64,000 nt of DNA from Haematobia irritans. Taxonomy: Eukaryota > Arthropoda > Insecta > Diptera > Muscidae. The notes below the pieces were generated by a model. That model made no database searches. It was not told the origin of the DNA and was given only the letters and a program-made list of their open reading frames with translations. The stretch is taken from positions 37,278,671-37,342,670 of the forward strand of contig NC_134399.1 of assembly GCF_050003625.1 (NCBI RefSeq), read 5' to 3'. Of this stretch, positions 1 to 11,857 are shown piece after piece; the first letter of the stretch is position 1; every line of letters begins with the position of its first letter. A program made the position numbers and the translations under genes.

Positions 1-1612
1 TTTTCATCCAATTTGCGCGAAATTGAAAATCTAGAGATATTTTAGGACCTTGAAGAGGTGTGCCAAAAATGGTGAGTGTCGGTCCATGTTTTGGTATAGC
101 CCCCATATAAACCGACCTCCCGATTTGGGGTCTTTCGCTTATAGAAACCGTAGTTTTCATCCAATTTGCGCGAAATTGAAAATCTAGAGGTATTTTGGGA
201 CCTTGAAGAGGTGTGCCAAAAATGGTGAGTGTCGGTCCATGTTTTGGTATAGCCCCCATATAGACCGATCTCCCGATTTTACTTCTTGGGCTTATAGAAA
301 CCGCAGTTTTTATTCAATTTACCTGAAATTGGAAATATAGAGGTATTGTAGGACCACAAATACGTGTGCCAAAAATTGTGAGTATCCGTCCATATTTTGG
401 TATAGCCCCCATATAGAGCGATCTCCCGATTTGGGGTCTTGGGCTTATAGAAACCGTAGTTTTTATCCAATTTGTCTGAAATTGGAAATCTAGAGGTAGT
501 TTAGGACCATAAAGAGGTGTGCCAAGAATGGTGAGTATCGGTCCATATTTTGGTGTAGCCCCCAAATAGTATCAATTACTATTTTTTAAATTAAATTGAC
601 TAAACCAGACTAAACAAAATAATAAAGGAGCTTTAGTTATTCAACTAAATCAAAAGTTCAACCACAGATTTATTTTATAAATACCAGATTAAAAACATTG
701 CCATCGGCAACTGCTACCACAACCAAAGTAATTCGATTGTGCATGAAAATCTTTAGCGGAACTTTCTGCTGTGTATATACTTGTTTAATTTTTAGAAAAA
801 TGTAAAATCGTAAATAGGTTTTCAAATTCTGGGGGGGGGCTAAAATTTTTCTGGGGGGTCTAAGCCCCCTCCCCAGAGGCCTTCCTACGCTTATGGTCCC
901 CATATAAAACGACCTCCCGATTTGGGGTCTTGGGTTTATAGAAACCGTAGTTTTTATCCAATTTGTCTGAAATTGGAAATCTAGAGGTATTTTGGGACCA
1001 TAAAGAGGTGCGCCGAAAATGGTGAGTATCGGTCCATATTTTTGTATCGCCCCCATACAGACCGATTTCCCGATTTTACTTCTTGGGCTTCTAGAATCCG
1101 AAGTTTTTATCCTATTTGCCTGAAATTGGAAATCTATAGGTATTTTCGGGTCATAAAGAGGTGTGCCGAAAGCGGTGAGTATCGGTCCATATTTTAGTAT
1201 AGCCCCCATCAGAACGATCTCCCGATTAAACTCCTTGGGTTTCTAGAAACCGTAGTTTTTATCTGATTTGCCAGAAATTGTAAATACTGATCATGAAAAT
1301 TGTTTGAAACTCAATGTAAAATTTCCAGATTTTACTTCTACAGATTTAAGATTTCAAATCAAGACGTTATTTTATATTTTTCTTGCACACTTACAAGAGA
1401 TGTTAATGATTCCTCTAAAACTCAAGCAAAAATGGTTCTTATAAATCCAGAATCTGATATAGTCCTCATAGGTGAAATCTTTAAATTTATCTTCGGGAAG
1501 TGTCCTCAAGTCCTCTAGCCCTCCTGAAATTTCAAAGGAAACCCTAATATCTGGTTCATGGTGGTGGGTATTTAAGATTCGGCCCGGCCGAACTTACTGC
1601 TGTATATACTTG
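1..1612 (-). repeat. DINE-1/mini-me-like repeat with ~153-bp internal tandem units (third family, 3' end outside window)
   Basis: Positions 1-565 and 895-1240 are tandem copies of a unit of about 153 bp. Each contains the core TATATGGGGGCTATAC (seen here in complement) and a segment reading 'accgat'. The right end (1540-1612) carries the palindrome-like TTCGGCCCGGCCGAA followed by 'gtatatacttgtt', the 5' terminus shared with the other copies, so the element lies on the - strand and its 3' end is left of the window. Positions 566-895 are a non-array interruption. No credible protein is encoded; the open frames come from a repeat period divisible by three. Helentron ancestry is inferred from layout only. 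Confidence 0.7.
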
Positions 1613-1656
1613 TTATTATTTTATTTAGTCTGGTTTAGTCAATTTAATTAAAAAAT
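581..1656. repeat. ~44-bp inverted repeat flanking a 1-kb segment
   Basis: Positions 581-625 and 1613-1656 are near-perfect reverse complements around the core TTGACTAAACCAGACTAAA. They enclose about 990 bp of the repeat above. 'aatta' occurs just outside each arm. This may be a TIR element that captured repeat sequence, or two copies of one short element in inverted orientation. Confidence 0.55.
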
Positions 1657-1660
1657 AATT

Positions 1661-2864
1661 ATACCCTGCTCCACACTGTGGAACAGGGTATTATAAGTTA
1701 GTGAGTATGTTTGCAACACCCAGAAGGAGACGAGATAGACACATGGTGTCTTTGGAAAAAATGCTCAGGGTGGGCTCTTAAGTCGATATAGCGATGTCCG
1801 TCTGTCCGTCTGTCCGTGAACACATTTTTGTAATCAAAGTCTAGGTCGCAGTTTTAGACCAATCGACTTCAAATTTGGCACAAGTATGTGTTTTGGCTCA
1901 GAATAGATCCCTATTGATTTTGGAAGAAATCGGTTCAGATTTAGATATAGCTCCATATATATATTTCGCCCGATATGGACTTATATGGCCCCAGAAGCCA
2001 GAGTTTTACCCCAATTTGGTTGAAATTTTACACAGGGAGTAGAATTAGCATTGTAGCTATGCGTGCCAAATTTGGTTGAAATCGGTTCAGATTTAGATAT
2101 AGCTCCCATATATAGCTTTCGGCCGATTTACACTCATATGACCACAGAGGCCAATTTTTTGCTCCGATTTAGTTGAAATTTTGCACAGGGAGTAGAATTA
2201 GCATTGTAGCTATGCATGCCAAATTTGGTTGAAATCGGTTCAGATTTAGATATATCTCCCATATATAGCTTTCGCCCGATTTACACTCATATGACCACAG
2301 AGGTCAATTTTTAACTCCGATTTAGTTGAAATTTTGCACAGGGAGTATAATTAGCATTGTTGCTATGCGTGCCAAATTTGGTTGAAATCGGTTCAGATTT
2401 AGATATAGCTCCCATATATATGTTTTTCTGATTTCGACAAAAATGGTCAAAATACCAACATTTTCCTTGTTAAATCGCTACTGCTTAGACGAAAAGTTGT
2501 AAAAATGACTCTAATTTTCCTAAACTTCTAATACATATATATCGAGCGATAAATCATAAATAAACTTTTGCGAAGTTTCCTTAAAATTGCTTCAGATTTA
2601 AATGTTTCCCATATTTTTTTACTAAAATTGTGTTCCACCCTAGTGCATTAGCCAACTTAAATTTTGAGTCTTTAGATTTTGTAAAAGTCTATCAAATTCT
2701 GTCCAAATCGAGTGATATTTAAATGTATGTATTTGGGACAAACCTTTATATATAGCACCCAACACATTTGACGGATGTGATATGGTATCGAAAATTTAGA
2801 TCTACAAAGTGGTGCAGAGTATAATATAGTCGGCCCCGCCCGACTTTAGACTTTCCTTACTTGT
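1661..2864 (-). mobile_element. DINE-1/mini-me-like non-autonomous element
   Basis: The left end (1661-1692) is a hairpin, ataccctg-(c)tccaca / ctgtgga-(a)cagggtat, which is the 3' stem-loop in the element's own orientation. A (GTCY)n tract lies at 1793-1816, followed by degenerate ~153-bp units containing 'atatagctcccatatat'. The right end reads in complement AACAAGTAAGGAAAGTC then GTCGGGCGGGGCCGAC. The 5' motif, tandem array, GTCY microsatellite and 3' hairpin match the known architecture of mini-me/DINE-1 elements. No transposase is present. Confidence 0.8.
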
Positions 2865-3924
2865 TGATATTAAAATGAATATCTTAATAATGCGTCGCCA
2901 AAAAAGAAGTGAAAATGTTCTTTTTGTGTCCGGAAGTGGTGCAAAATTGGCGGAGAAGCGATAAATGTAATATTAACTTGTCATAGGACATATGTCCACC
3001 GTTTCAACAGCCGTTGCAATGAATTTGCATCACTTCTTAAGGTGCGATCCGAATTCAGTGTATTGAATGTGAATTGAAAACTTTTATGATATTTTCCCAA
3101 TTAAATAATTTTTATATTTTTATGTTTTTATGATTTAATGCATTCTAACACTTGTTTGAAACGTTTTCCCTCGAATATTTTCAAAAATTATCGATTTTTC
3201 TATAATGGATTTGGCATTTTTGTAGCATAATTTGAATGATTTGTACCATATTATTTATTCTTACTCTTTTCTTAAACTATTTGAAAAAAAGAAAACAAAA
3301 AATTACCCATTAAAACATGAAAAAAATTAAAGTAAAAAACTTCCTGTGTAGTTAAATAATTAACTTCTTTGTGAGGACATTTTTGGAAGTGCTTTAAGGT
3401 TGTGCCTTTAGAACAACTCCCAATTTTTTGCTGGAAAAAGTGTGGAACTACTTTTAGTTGGTTTATTAAATTAATTGTCTAGTTATTTTGATGTCTGATT
3501 TTTTATTCATGTTTATGAAATAAAACATTAATTGAACCTATAAGTTCAGTCTATAAATTCTTAGCTAGGGGGGCTTAACCCCCCCTAGGAAAATTGTCTA
3601 GCTACGCTAATGACTATATCATTTTTCGATATTTGGATGTGAAGGGGACCTCCTCTAAAACTGAAAAAAAACTAGAATTCTCAAGTTTATTTGACATTTA
3701 CAAAGGCCGTAGGGGAAGGTTATGAAATCAATAGGGAGTACTTGATTTTTGGGTAATTGGATGGAAATCTTTTCCTTGCCCCACACTATGAAACTTGAAG
3801 GAACGTTTACAGATTTTCTTGGAATTTGCGGAGAAAGTGACGTCCCTTTACAAAAAATAGAGCAAAATCCAACCTTCTCCGATTTACTTCAAAATTAGGA
3901 GAAGATGATTAAATTTATTCAGGG
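2865..3924. other. AT-rich intergenic sequence, low-copy repeat similarity
   Basis: No gene is visible. Positions 3045-3440 resemble 50380-50680 (shared stretches such as 'aaattacccattaaaa' and 'cttctttgtgaggac'-like text), so this is probably an old dispersed repeat. Confidence 0.4.
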
Positions 3925-3926
3925 TA

Positions 3927-4586
3927 CACTAAAAAAAATATTGTCCTAATATGGAGGATTATGCAACTTAAATTTTAGGACTCAAAATTTACGCAATTCT
4001 AAGGACAAAATTCTTTAAAATAATGGCATTTTAATTAAAAGAAAGTTTATAATCCTTGTTTCAAATTTTTTTTTTCATTAAATTTAGGACACAAATCTTG
4101 AACTTTTGCGTCCCTTTGTTGAAGTTGAAGATCTTTGAAGTAAGGCAAATGTTCCTTAAAATAAATAAAAACATTTTTCATATAAAGAAGTCGTCTTTAA
4201 CTCAACTGACAATTTTTAAATTTAATATAAAAACGCTTCAAATATAGGCTAAGACTTATTTTAAGGATTTGCATCTTTGGTTTAAAGTTTTTTTTAGCAT
4301 TAAGAAAACAGTTTTTACTTTGAAGTACTTGGCATAATTTGGATTTTGAAACTGGAATTTGTTTGTACATGGATACCTTTATTAATATATCGCAAACAGA
4401 GAATAAAAATTCGATGACTGAGATCTGTATCCAATTTTAATTTTATTGATCCTAGATTTAAAGCCAGGGAGGTCCGTAAAAAATGTCTTTATTTTAAAGA
4501 AGCCGCATCTTTGGCTCGGAATCAATACCAAAATCCTTAAAGGAAGATCAAAATATTTGCATCCAAGTATACCTTTTTTTTGTGTG
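3927..4586. mobile_element. TA-flanked MITE (CACTAAAAAAAA ... TTTTTTTTGTGTG)
   Basis: The ends are CACTAAAAAAAATATTG and, at the right, a complementary T-run ending GTGTG. Both are flanked by TA, consistent with a Tc1/mariner-type 2-bp target duplication. The inner 'aaaaaaatattgtcct' recurs near 32597. No ORF of interest is present. Confidence 0.5.
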
Positions 4587-4747
4587 TACATGACTTTTCG
4601 ATGTCTAGTTGGGGAAGGGGAATAGTGAAGTTGGGTCGTTTGTGAAATGAATATAGGTACGTAAATTTACTATACCTGGTCGGGAGGAGCGAAGGAAGGG
4701 GTTTCCTTTTGCCCGGTTTTTTGAAAATAGAAAGTAGAGGATTGTCG

Positions 4748-6190
4748 ATAACCCTCCACCATAGGATGGGGGTATATTAACTTTGTCATTCAGTTTGTAA
4801 CACATCGAAATATTGCTCTAAGACCCCATAAAGTGTATATATTCTGGGTCGTGGTGAAATGCTGAGTCAATCTGAGCATGTCTGTTCGTCCGTCTGTTGA
4901 AATCACGCTAACTTCCGAACGAAACAAGCTATCGACTTGAAACTTGGCACAAGTAGTAGTTATTGATGTAGGTCGGATGGTAATGCAAATGGGCCATATC
5001 GGTCCACTTTTACGTATAGCCCCCATATTAACGAACCCCCAAATTTGGATTGAGAATCTTCTAAGAGAAGCAAATTTCATCCGATCCGGCTGAAATTTGG
5101 TACATGGTGTTAGTATATGGTCTCTAACAACCATGCAAAAATTGGTCCACATCGGTTCATAATTATATATAGCCCCCATATAAACCGATCCCCAGATTCG
5201 GCTTGCGGAGCCTCTGAGAGAAGCAAATTTCATCCGATCCGCCTGAAATTTTGTACATGGTGTTAATATATGGTCTCTAATGTCCGTGCAAAAATTGGTC
5301 CACATCGGTTTATAATTATATATAGCCCCCATATAAACCGATCCCCAGATTTGACCTCCGGTGCCTTTTGGAGATGCAAAATTCATCCGATCTGGTTGAA
5401 ATTTGGTACGTGGTGGTAGTATATGGTCTCTAACAACCATGTAAAAATTGGTCGATATCGGTCCATAATTATATATAGCCCCATATAAACCGATCCCCAG
5501 ATTCGGCTTGCGGAGCCTCTAAGAGAAGCAAATTTCATCCGATCCGCCTGAAATTTGGTACATGGTGTTACTATAGGGTCTCTAATGTCCGTGCAAAAAT
5601 TGGTCCACATCGGTTTATAATTATATATAGCCTCCATATAAACCGATCCCCAGATTTGACCTCCGGTGCCTTTTGGAGATGCAAAATTCATCCGATCTGG
5701 TTGAAATTTGGTACGTGGTGGTAGTATATGATATTTAACAACCATGTAAAAATTGGTCGATATCGGTCCATAATTATATATAGCCCCCATATAAACCGAT
5801 CCCCAGAATTGGCTTGCGGATCCTTCAAGAGAAGCAAATTTCTTCCGATCCGGCTGAAATTTGGTACATGGTGTTAGTATATGGTCTCTAACAACCATGC
5901 AAATTTGGTCGATATCGGTCCATAATTATATATAGCCCCCATATAAACCGATCCCCAGATTTGACCTCCGGTGCCTTTTGGAGAAGGAAAATTCATGCGA
6001 TCTGATTGAATTTTGGTACCACACCAAAAGTGGTCCATATAAGTCCATAATCATATATAGCCCCCATGTAAACCGATCCCGAGAATTGGTCTTGGAACCT
6101 CTTGGAGGAGTAAATTTCATCCAAGTAATTCGATTGTGGATGACAGTCTTTCGTAGAAGTTTCTACGCAATCCATGGCGGAGGGTACAAA
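4748..6190 (-). mobile_element. DINE-1/mini-me-like element (GGCCAGGCC subfamily), cut by mariner
   Basis: The left end is the 3' hairpin (accctccaccataggatgggggtat). A (GTCY)-like tract at 4880-4900 follows, then about eight tandem ~153-bp units that read in complement TATATGGGGGCTATATATAA and GGACCGAT. The right side, 6120-6190, corresponds to the region just inside the 5' end of complete copies. It is interrupted at 6191 by a mariner and the outermost 5' end is not found beyond it. Open frames on the - strand here are the repeat translated. Confidence 0.8.
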
Positions 6191-7462
6191 CGAGGGCGGT
6201 TCGGAAACTTCTTAGCCTATCAATGAAAGAGAATAGTTAGTTTTTCAAATATATTTTTATTTTTTATTATAATCTCCTGAAACTTCAATACACTTAGTCC
6301 AACGCTTTTCTAGCAATTCTATCCCTTGATTAAAATAGTTTTCCTCAAGGTCTTCAAAATAGTGGTTTACAACTGTAATTGCATCTTCATTTGAGGTAAA
6401 ACGCTTGCCAGCAAGGCATTTTTTAGATTTGGAAACAAGTAAAAGTCACTGGTAGCCAAATCAGGAGAATAAGGTGGGTGGTCAAGCAACTCGTACTTTA
6501 ATTCGTTGATTTTAGCCATTGTTAAAACACTCTTGTGCGCTGGTGCGTTGTCTTGATGAAAAATTATTTTTTGTTTGTTTTGTAAGCCAGGACTTTTTTC
6601 TCGAATTTGTACATTTAATTGATCCAAAAGGTTGCAATAGTACTCTGAATTTATTGTTTTACCTTTGAAGTCCCAAAAAACCGTTGCCATAACCTTACCA
6701 GCCGATTGAATTGTATTTGCCTTCTTTTGGACACTTCCTCCAGCTTCACCCCATTGTTTGGATTGTTCTTTTGTCTCTGGAGTATAGTGGTGGATCCATG
6801 TCTCATCAACAGTTATGAAACGACGCTTAAAATCCACTTTATTTCGCTTAAAACGATCCAAATAAGCTTGAGAAATGTTCATTCTTATGCGTGTTTGATC
6901 GACTGTTAACAAATGCGGCACCCATCCAGCAGAAAGCTTTTTCTTCTGTAGTTCTTCATGCAAAATTAAATGGACTCGATCATTTGAGATGCCCATGATA
7001 TTAGCAATTTCACGCACTTTTATTCGTCGATCATTTAATACCATATCATGCACTTTGGCTACAATTTCTGTTGTTGTTGCTGTTTTTGGACGTCCACTAC
7101 GTGGTTCATCTTCAATGCTTGTACGACCACGTTTAAATTCAGCAACCGAATTTTTTACTGTTGCATATGAAGGAGCACTTTCACCTAACATATTCACCAT
7201 ATCATTATGAATTTCTTGTCCCGATAAACCTTTTTTATGTAAATATTTAATGACAGCACGCATTTCTAATTTTTCCATTGTAAAAAAATTGGGGATGCAT
7301 CTTTTTTGAACACCTGTTTCAATATGAAGGAGTTGCCAGATCGAAAATGTTAAATTTTTAACATGTGTTCATAACAGAGATGGAAGTTTCCAAAACACTT
7401 AACTTTTCTCTGTTTATACCGCGCTTTTTGTGCTAGGCTAAGAAGTTTCCGAACTGCCCTCG
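6191..7462 (-). mobile_element. mariner transposon, nearly complete
   Basis: Terminal inverted repeats of about 28 bp begin CGAGGGC(G/A)GTTCGG at 6191 and at 7462 in complement. TA follows the right end (7463-7464). The 1,272-bp length matches mariner elements of about 1.3 kb. It encloses one transposase frame on the - strand and has landed at the 5' side of a DINE-like repeat. The left TA is three bases outside the TIR as drawn, so the exact left boundary may differ slightly. Confidence 0.9.
6257..7278 (-). pseudogene. mariner transposase, single frameshift near the C-terminus
   Basis: The ATG at 7278 opens 303 codons, stopping at 6367 in that frame. Visible features are an N-terminal helix-turn-helix region, the linker motif WVPHLL, and the catalytic acidic triad of the D,D34D type: TVDETW, HQDNAPAH and YSPDLATSD. 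After 'FPNLK' the frame drifts. Losing one T from the T-run at 6419-6424 (A-run on the coding strand) explains this, because the other frame continues with recognisable mariner C-terminal sequence to a stop at 6257-6259. The full product would be about 340 residues, normal for the family. It cuts and pastes DNA at TA in the nucleus. One indel suggests recent death, or a sequencing error in a homopolymer. Confidence 0.9.
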
Positions 7463-8352
7463 TACACGCAGAGAAGAAACATGATTGCCACAATCATATT
7501 GGAAGAGCAAAATAATATGATAGAAGCTGTTTTTGCGGCGACCATGCAACATTTTCACCTGCAATCACGTTGGCTCAGTGAATATGGTTCTAAGAAAACT
7601 AAAATTTTCCTCATCTAAAATGTTATTATATTGATAAAAAGAATTTTGTTTGGATCAAAAGACAATGGTCACGATCTAAAATGTTATGGTATTCGTCAAA
7701 AATGGTTTTCTTTCAGTTAAAAGGACATGGTCAAAACCTAAAAAACTTTTTTCGTTGTCGAAAAAAAGACGCCACTTGAGAAAAGAAAACACAAAATTAA
7801 CTTTATTTATAGGTTTTTATTTATTTATAAATTAAATCGCTGTTTATTTGTATTTATAATGTCGTACAAGCAAACATCCCATATTTTTGCACACTCTATT
7901 TTGGTTTAATTTCAACAATAAGTAATCATTCCATATCGTGCTCATCAAATGTACAAACGCAGACATCATGTAACTGCAAATAAAAATAAATAATGCCATA
8001 TAACAACATGCAGAACAAAAAACAGGTACATTTTTTCAAATACACTTCCCTTTTTGTGTTCACATAGAACCACGTGGACCTTCTGAATAAATAAATTAAC
8101 ACAAAACACAGTAATTCCATATTCTCCGTCCATTCCAAGAAACAAGCAACACACAACAGACGCGCAAAATGAAAATCACGTGTACCTGGTCAATGTTTTT
8201 ATAAAATTCTTTTCGCTGCAAAAAAAAAAATAAAAAATTAAATCACGAAATAAAATCACGAAAACAATGTACATGGCCTTATTGGCCATTCAATGGTTCT
8301 AGACATGTCTATACGTAACCTATAAAAATACTTTTTCCCTGCAAGAAAGTAA
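7463..8352. other. Unassigned repeat-like sequence right of the mariner
   Basis: It begins 'tacacgcagagaagaaacat', a terminus resembling TACACGC-type MITEs, but I cannot place a matching right end. The rest is AT-rich with no supported ORF. Confidence 0.35.
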
Positions 8353-9746
8353 AACAAGTAAGGAAAGTCTAAAGTCGGACGGGGCCGACTATATTATACC
8401 CTGCACCACTTTGTAGATCTAAATTTTCGATACCATATCACATCCGTCAAATGTGTTGTGTGCTATATATAAAGGTTTGTCCCAAATACATACATTTAAA
8501 TATCACTCGATTTGGACAGAATTTGATAGACTTTTACAAAATCTATAGACTCAAAATTTAAGTTGGCTAATGCACTAGGGTGGAACACAATTTTAGTAAA
8601 AAACAAGTAAGTAAAGTCTAAAGTCGGGCGCGGCCGACTATAGTATACCCTTCACCACCATGTAGACCAACATTTGTGTTACCATCTCAACTACTTCAAA
8701 TTTGCTGGGAGCTATATAAAGGTTTGCATTTCCAGATACAAATACTTATAATGGAGACAATTTTTTCTACTTCTACAAAATCTCTAAAATTAAAATTGAA
8801 ATCGGCTAACGCCCTGGTATGAAACACAATGTTAGTAAAAAATATGGGAAATATGACGCGAGAGAAATTTTAATGCAATTGTACAAAGGAGCATTTATGA
8901 TTTATCAGGTGATACGTATGTATTCGAGATATTGGACAATTTTAGTAATATTTACAATTTTTGCTACTTATCAGTGGCGATTTTACAAGGATATTGGTTA
9001 GTTCTCTCCAAGATATGTGGTCAAGTGTGGGTTGTGATATATTATTTGGTCAAGTCGGGCGACTTGGAGCCTTATTTAAAACTCAACCGTTCTGTGGAAA
9101 TTCTGTCATTACAGTGTGTGATTAAGATATGGGGAAATCATCACAGAATTTTGTGTAAAGTGTGGGAATTTGGCCATATTTGTATAAACCAGAAGAAGGA
9201 ATATATGGAGGCTTTATCTAAAACTGAACCAAATTAGAACAAACTTGACACACTTAAATATCATATTAAATATATTCTCTGTGTAAACTATCCAGTCAAT
9301 TGGAGGAAAATCCCATTGAAAATGGGTCTAAAATATGAAAAAGTCTACCATATTTCCCCAACTCTGGTGTACGTATATATGGGAGCTATATATAATCTGA
9401 ACCGATTTTGACTAAATTTGAACTGCATACACGCAAAAAAATAATTCTTTCCTCCCAAACGAAATTTTAGACAAACAAAGTTCGTTTCTCATTTGCTTTT
9501 CGCTGTAAGGAAGTGTATTTGGAAGAAAAGTATATACCTTTCGTGATAAACGTTTATTCTTTTCCAGGATGTAAAAACAATTTCATAAAGACAAACTCAA
9601 AAAAAAAAACATTGTTTTCTTGCTAATTGCATTTTCCCTCACATCTTTCTCACATCCACGAGGTTTTTTAGTTCTTAACACCTTTTCCTGTAATACCAAC
9701 AATGTAGAAGAAATTATACGATTTTATAAATTTTTAAAATTTTTTT

Positions 9747-9825
9747 ACCTTTCGCCTGGACGGAGAATCGAACCGCGGACCATGCACTTTGTAAGCCAAC
9801 ACACTAACCACTGAGCTATGTACCT
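9747..9825 (-). other. tRNA-derived pol III promoter-like module (left)
   Basis: In complement it has an A-box-like TAGCTCAGTGGTTAGTG and a B-box GGTTCGATTCTCC at tRNA-like spacing. Outside the boxes I cannot pair a convincing acceptor stem, so it looks tRNA-derived rather than a functional tRNA gene. Confidence 0.7.
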
Positions 9826-9938
9826 TTTATGGTCATCAATAGATAAATATCCATATAAGTTATATTTATATAGCATAGCTTGCGGCGCCCACGAACCGAA
9901 TAAACAAAGTTTATTTAACAGAAACAAACATTTAGTTT

Positions 9939-10012
9939 GGCACCGTGGAGCAGTGGTTGCTACGTCCGACTTGCATGCCAAGGGTCGTGGGTTCGATCCC
10001 TGCTTCGACCAA
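9939..10012 (+). other. tRNA-derived pol III promoter-like module (right)
   Basis: A-box-like GTGGAGCAGTGGTTGCTACG and B-box GGGTTCGATCCC are followed by a T-run at 10015-10022 that could terminate pol III. The same module heads the SINE at 48982. A cloverleaf is not convincing. Confidence 0.7.
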
Positions 10013-11040
10013 AGTTTTTTTTTTATTTTTGTTTTTACATATATTCCAGATGCGCCCGGAAGGTTCCAAAAAAATGTTCAACTTTACATTGTAATATATT
10101 AAATTTTGAACTATAAAATGTGTCTTATTAAAGACCTAAAGTCAGAAAAGAACAGTGTTTGATATAAACGAAATGGACTGTGTTGTTATTTCAAAAATAA
10201 CTTTTTTTTATTGAAAAAATAAAAATTTTGTAACAAACGAATTTTTTTGGTGATAAAAGATTAAAATTTTCGAAGCAATTTAAAAAACTCTAACAAAAGA
10301 AAAACGTTTTCGGTACACATTTTCCAAACGTTTTTTTTCTTTGCGTGTAGTTAGAATAATAATTCTGCAATCTCTGCTAAATTTCACGTAAATGGGAGTA
10401 TAACTTTAACCCCCGTGGTCATATGAGTGTAAATCGGGCGAAAGATATATATGAGAGCTATATCTAAATCTGAACCGATTTCAACCAAATTTGGTACACT
10501 TACCCATACTATTAAACGTACTCCTTGTGCAAAATTTGAACTAAATCACGGCAAAACTCTGGCTTTTGAGCCCATATAAGTGCAAATCGGACGAAAGATA
10601 TATATGGGAGCTATATCTAAATCTGAACCGATTTCAATCAAATTTACCAAGCATTGGTAGAATGTCAATTGAACTCTCTGTGCAAAATTTCACGTAAATC
10701 GGTAGTAAACTTTGGCCTCTGTGGTCATATGAGTCTAAATCGGACGAGAGATATATATGGAAGCTATATCTAAATCTGAACCGATTTGTATATTTTGCAA
10801 GCTTTTCGAGACTCATAAAATATTTCGATGTACGGAATTTGAAGAATATCGGTTGATAAACACGCCAATTATAACCAGATCGGGGATAAATATATATGAC
10901 AGCTATATCTAAATCTGAACCGATTTTTTTCCCAAATCAATAGCGATCGTCTTTGTTCCCCAAAACGACCCTGTGCCAAATTTGAGGACGATCGGACTTA
11001 AACTGCGACCTGTACTTTGCGCACAAAAATACATGAACAG

Positions 11041-11074
<34 letters not shown>

Positions 11075-11679
11075 AGACAGACGGACATCGCTAAATCGAC
11101 TCAGAATTTAATTCTAAGACGATCGGTATACTAAACGATGGGTCTCCGACTTTTCCTTCTTGGCGTTACATACAAATGCACAAACTTATTATACCCTGTA
11201 CCACTAGAGTAATTTTTACAACTTTTCGACAAAGCAGTGGCGATTTAACAAGGAAAATGTTGTTATTTGGACCATTTTTGTCGAAATCAGAAAAACATAT
11301 ATATGGGAGCTATATCTAAATCTGAACCGATTTCAATCAAATTTGGCATACATGCTATATTACTAATTGTACTCCTAGTGCAAAATTTCAACCAAATTGG
11401 GCCAAAACTCTGGCTTTTGGGGTCATATTAGTGCATATCGGGCGAAAGATATATATGGGAGCTAAATCTAAATCTATTCTGACCCATATTGGGAACATGT
11501 GCCAAATTTGAATGCGATTGGACTTAAATTGTGAGCTAGACTTTGGACATGGTTATATCGACTCAGGGACCCACCCTGAGCATTATTGCCAAAGACACCA
11601 TGTGTCTATCTCGTCTCCTTCTGGGTGTTACAAACATATGCACTAACTGATAATACCCTGTTCCACAGTGTGGCGCTTG

Positions 11680-11857
11680 GTATAAAAAGTCATAAAATTA
11701 TACATATTTGTTGCAGATTTCATTTTAACTTGATGGGGAATATCCCAAAGCAAATTTTCACAAAGTTTATATTCCATAAAATGGATTATTAAAGAAAAGT
11801 AATCGTGAAAAATGGCGATTTTAGTGGCTAAATCGAACTTAATACCCACCTTTAGTG
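11680..11857. mobile_element. Fragment of a small TIR MITE (TAAAGGTGGGTATTAAGTTC family)
   Basis: The right terminus 'gaacttaatacccaccttta' is intact at 11836-11856, and the body matches 58690-58850. The left end is missing where the preceding repeat abuts. Confidence 0.6.

Larger units (their letters stand above)
9430..10347. mobile_element. TIR element (CACGCAAA termini, TA target site) carrying two divergent tRNA-like modules
   Basis: The ends are CACGCAAAAAAA at 9430 and TTTCTTTGCGTG at 10347, each flanked by TA. The host sequence reads actgca-TA-gttag once the insert is removed, compatible with the host repeat unit (gcatagctac). The element is 918 bp and encodes no transposase. The centre holds a tRNA-like module on each strand, both pointing outward (9747-9825 minus, 9939-10012 plus). 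A second near-complete copy is at 47897-48822. Confidence 0.8.
8353..11672 (+). mobile_element. DINE-1/mini-me-like element (outer copy) with a second copy nested in it
   Basis: The 5' end AACAAGTAAGGAAAGTC / GTCGGACGGGGCCGAC lies at 8353. The 3' hairpin 'ataccctgttccacagtgtgg' lies at 11651-11671. An independent copy of a related subfamily enters at 8602 and ends near 11206 with 'ataccctgtaccac'; outer sequence then resumes. The inner copy sits in an A-run (agtaaaaa|acaag) with no evident target duplication, which fits insertion between two T residues as reported for Helentrons. GGAC/GACA tracts are at 11038-11090. Confidence 0.75.

Noticed and set aside
1793..1816. CRISPR-like or regulatory short tandem repeats (GTCYGTCY tracts here and at 11038, 23279, 39635)
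   Set aside because: These are the (GTCY)n microsatellite typical of mini-me/DINE-1 elements, with no spacers.
4790..5898. Overlapping - strand frames of 216 and 171 codons with MGAIYNY repeats
   Set aside because: Same 153-bp repeat read in frame; the two frames overlap out of register because of indels in the array.
9747..9825. Functional tRNA gene
   Set aside because: A- and B-boxes are good, but I cannot form convincing acceptor and anticodon stems, and the same sequence recurs in mobile elements.
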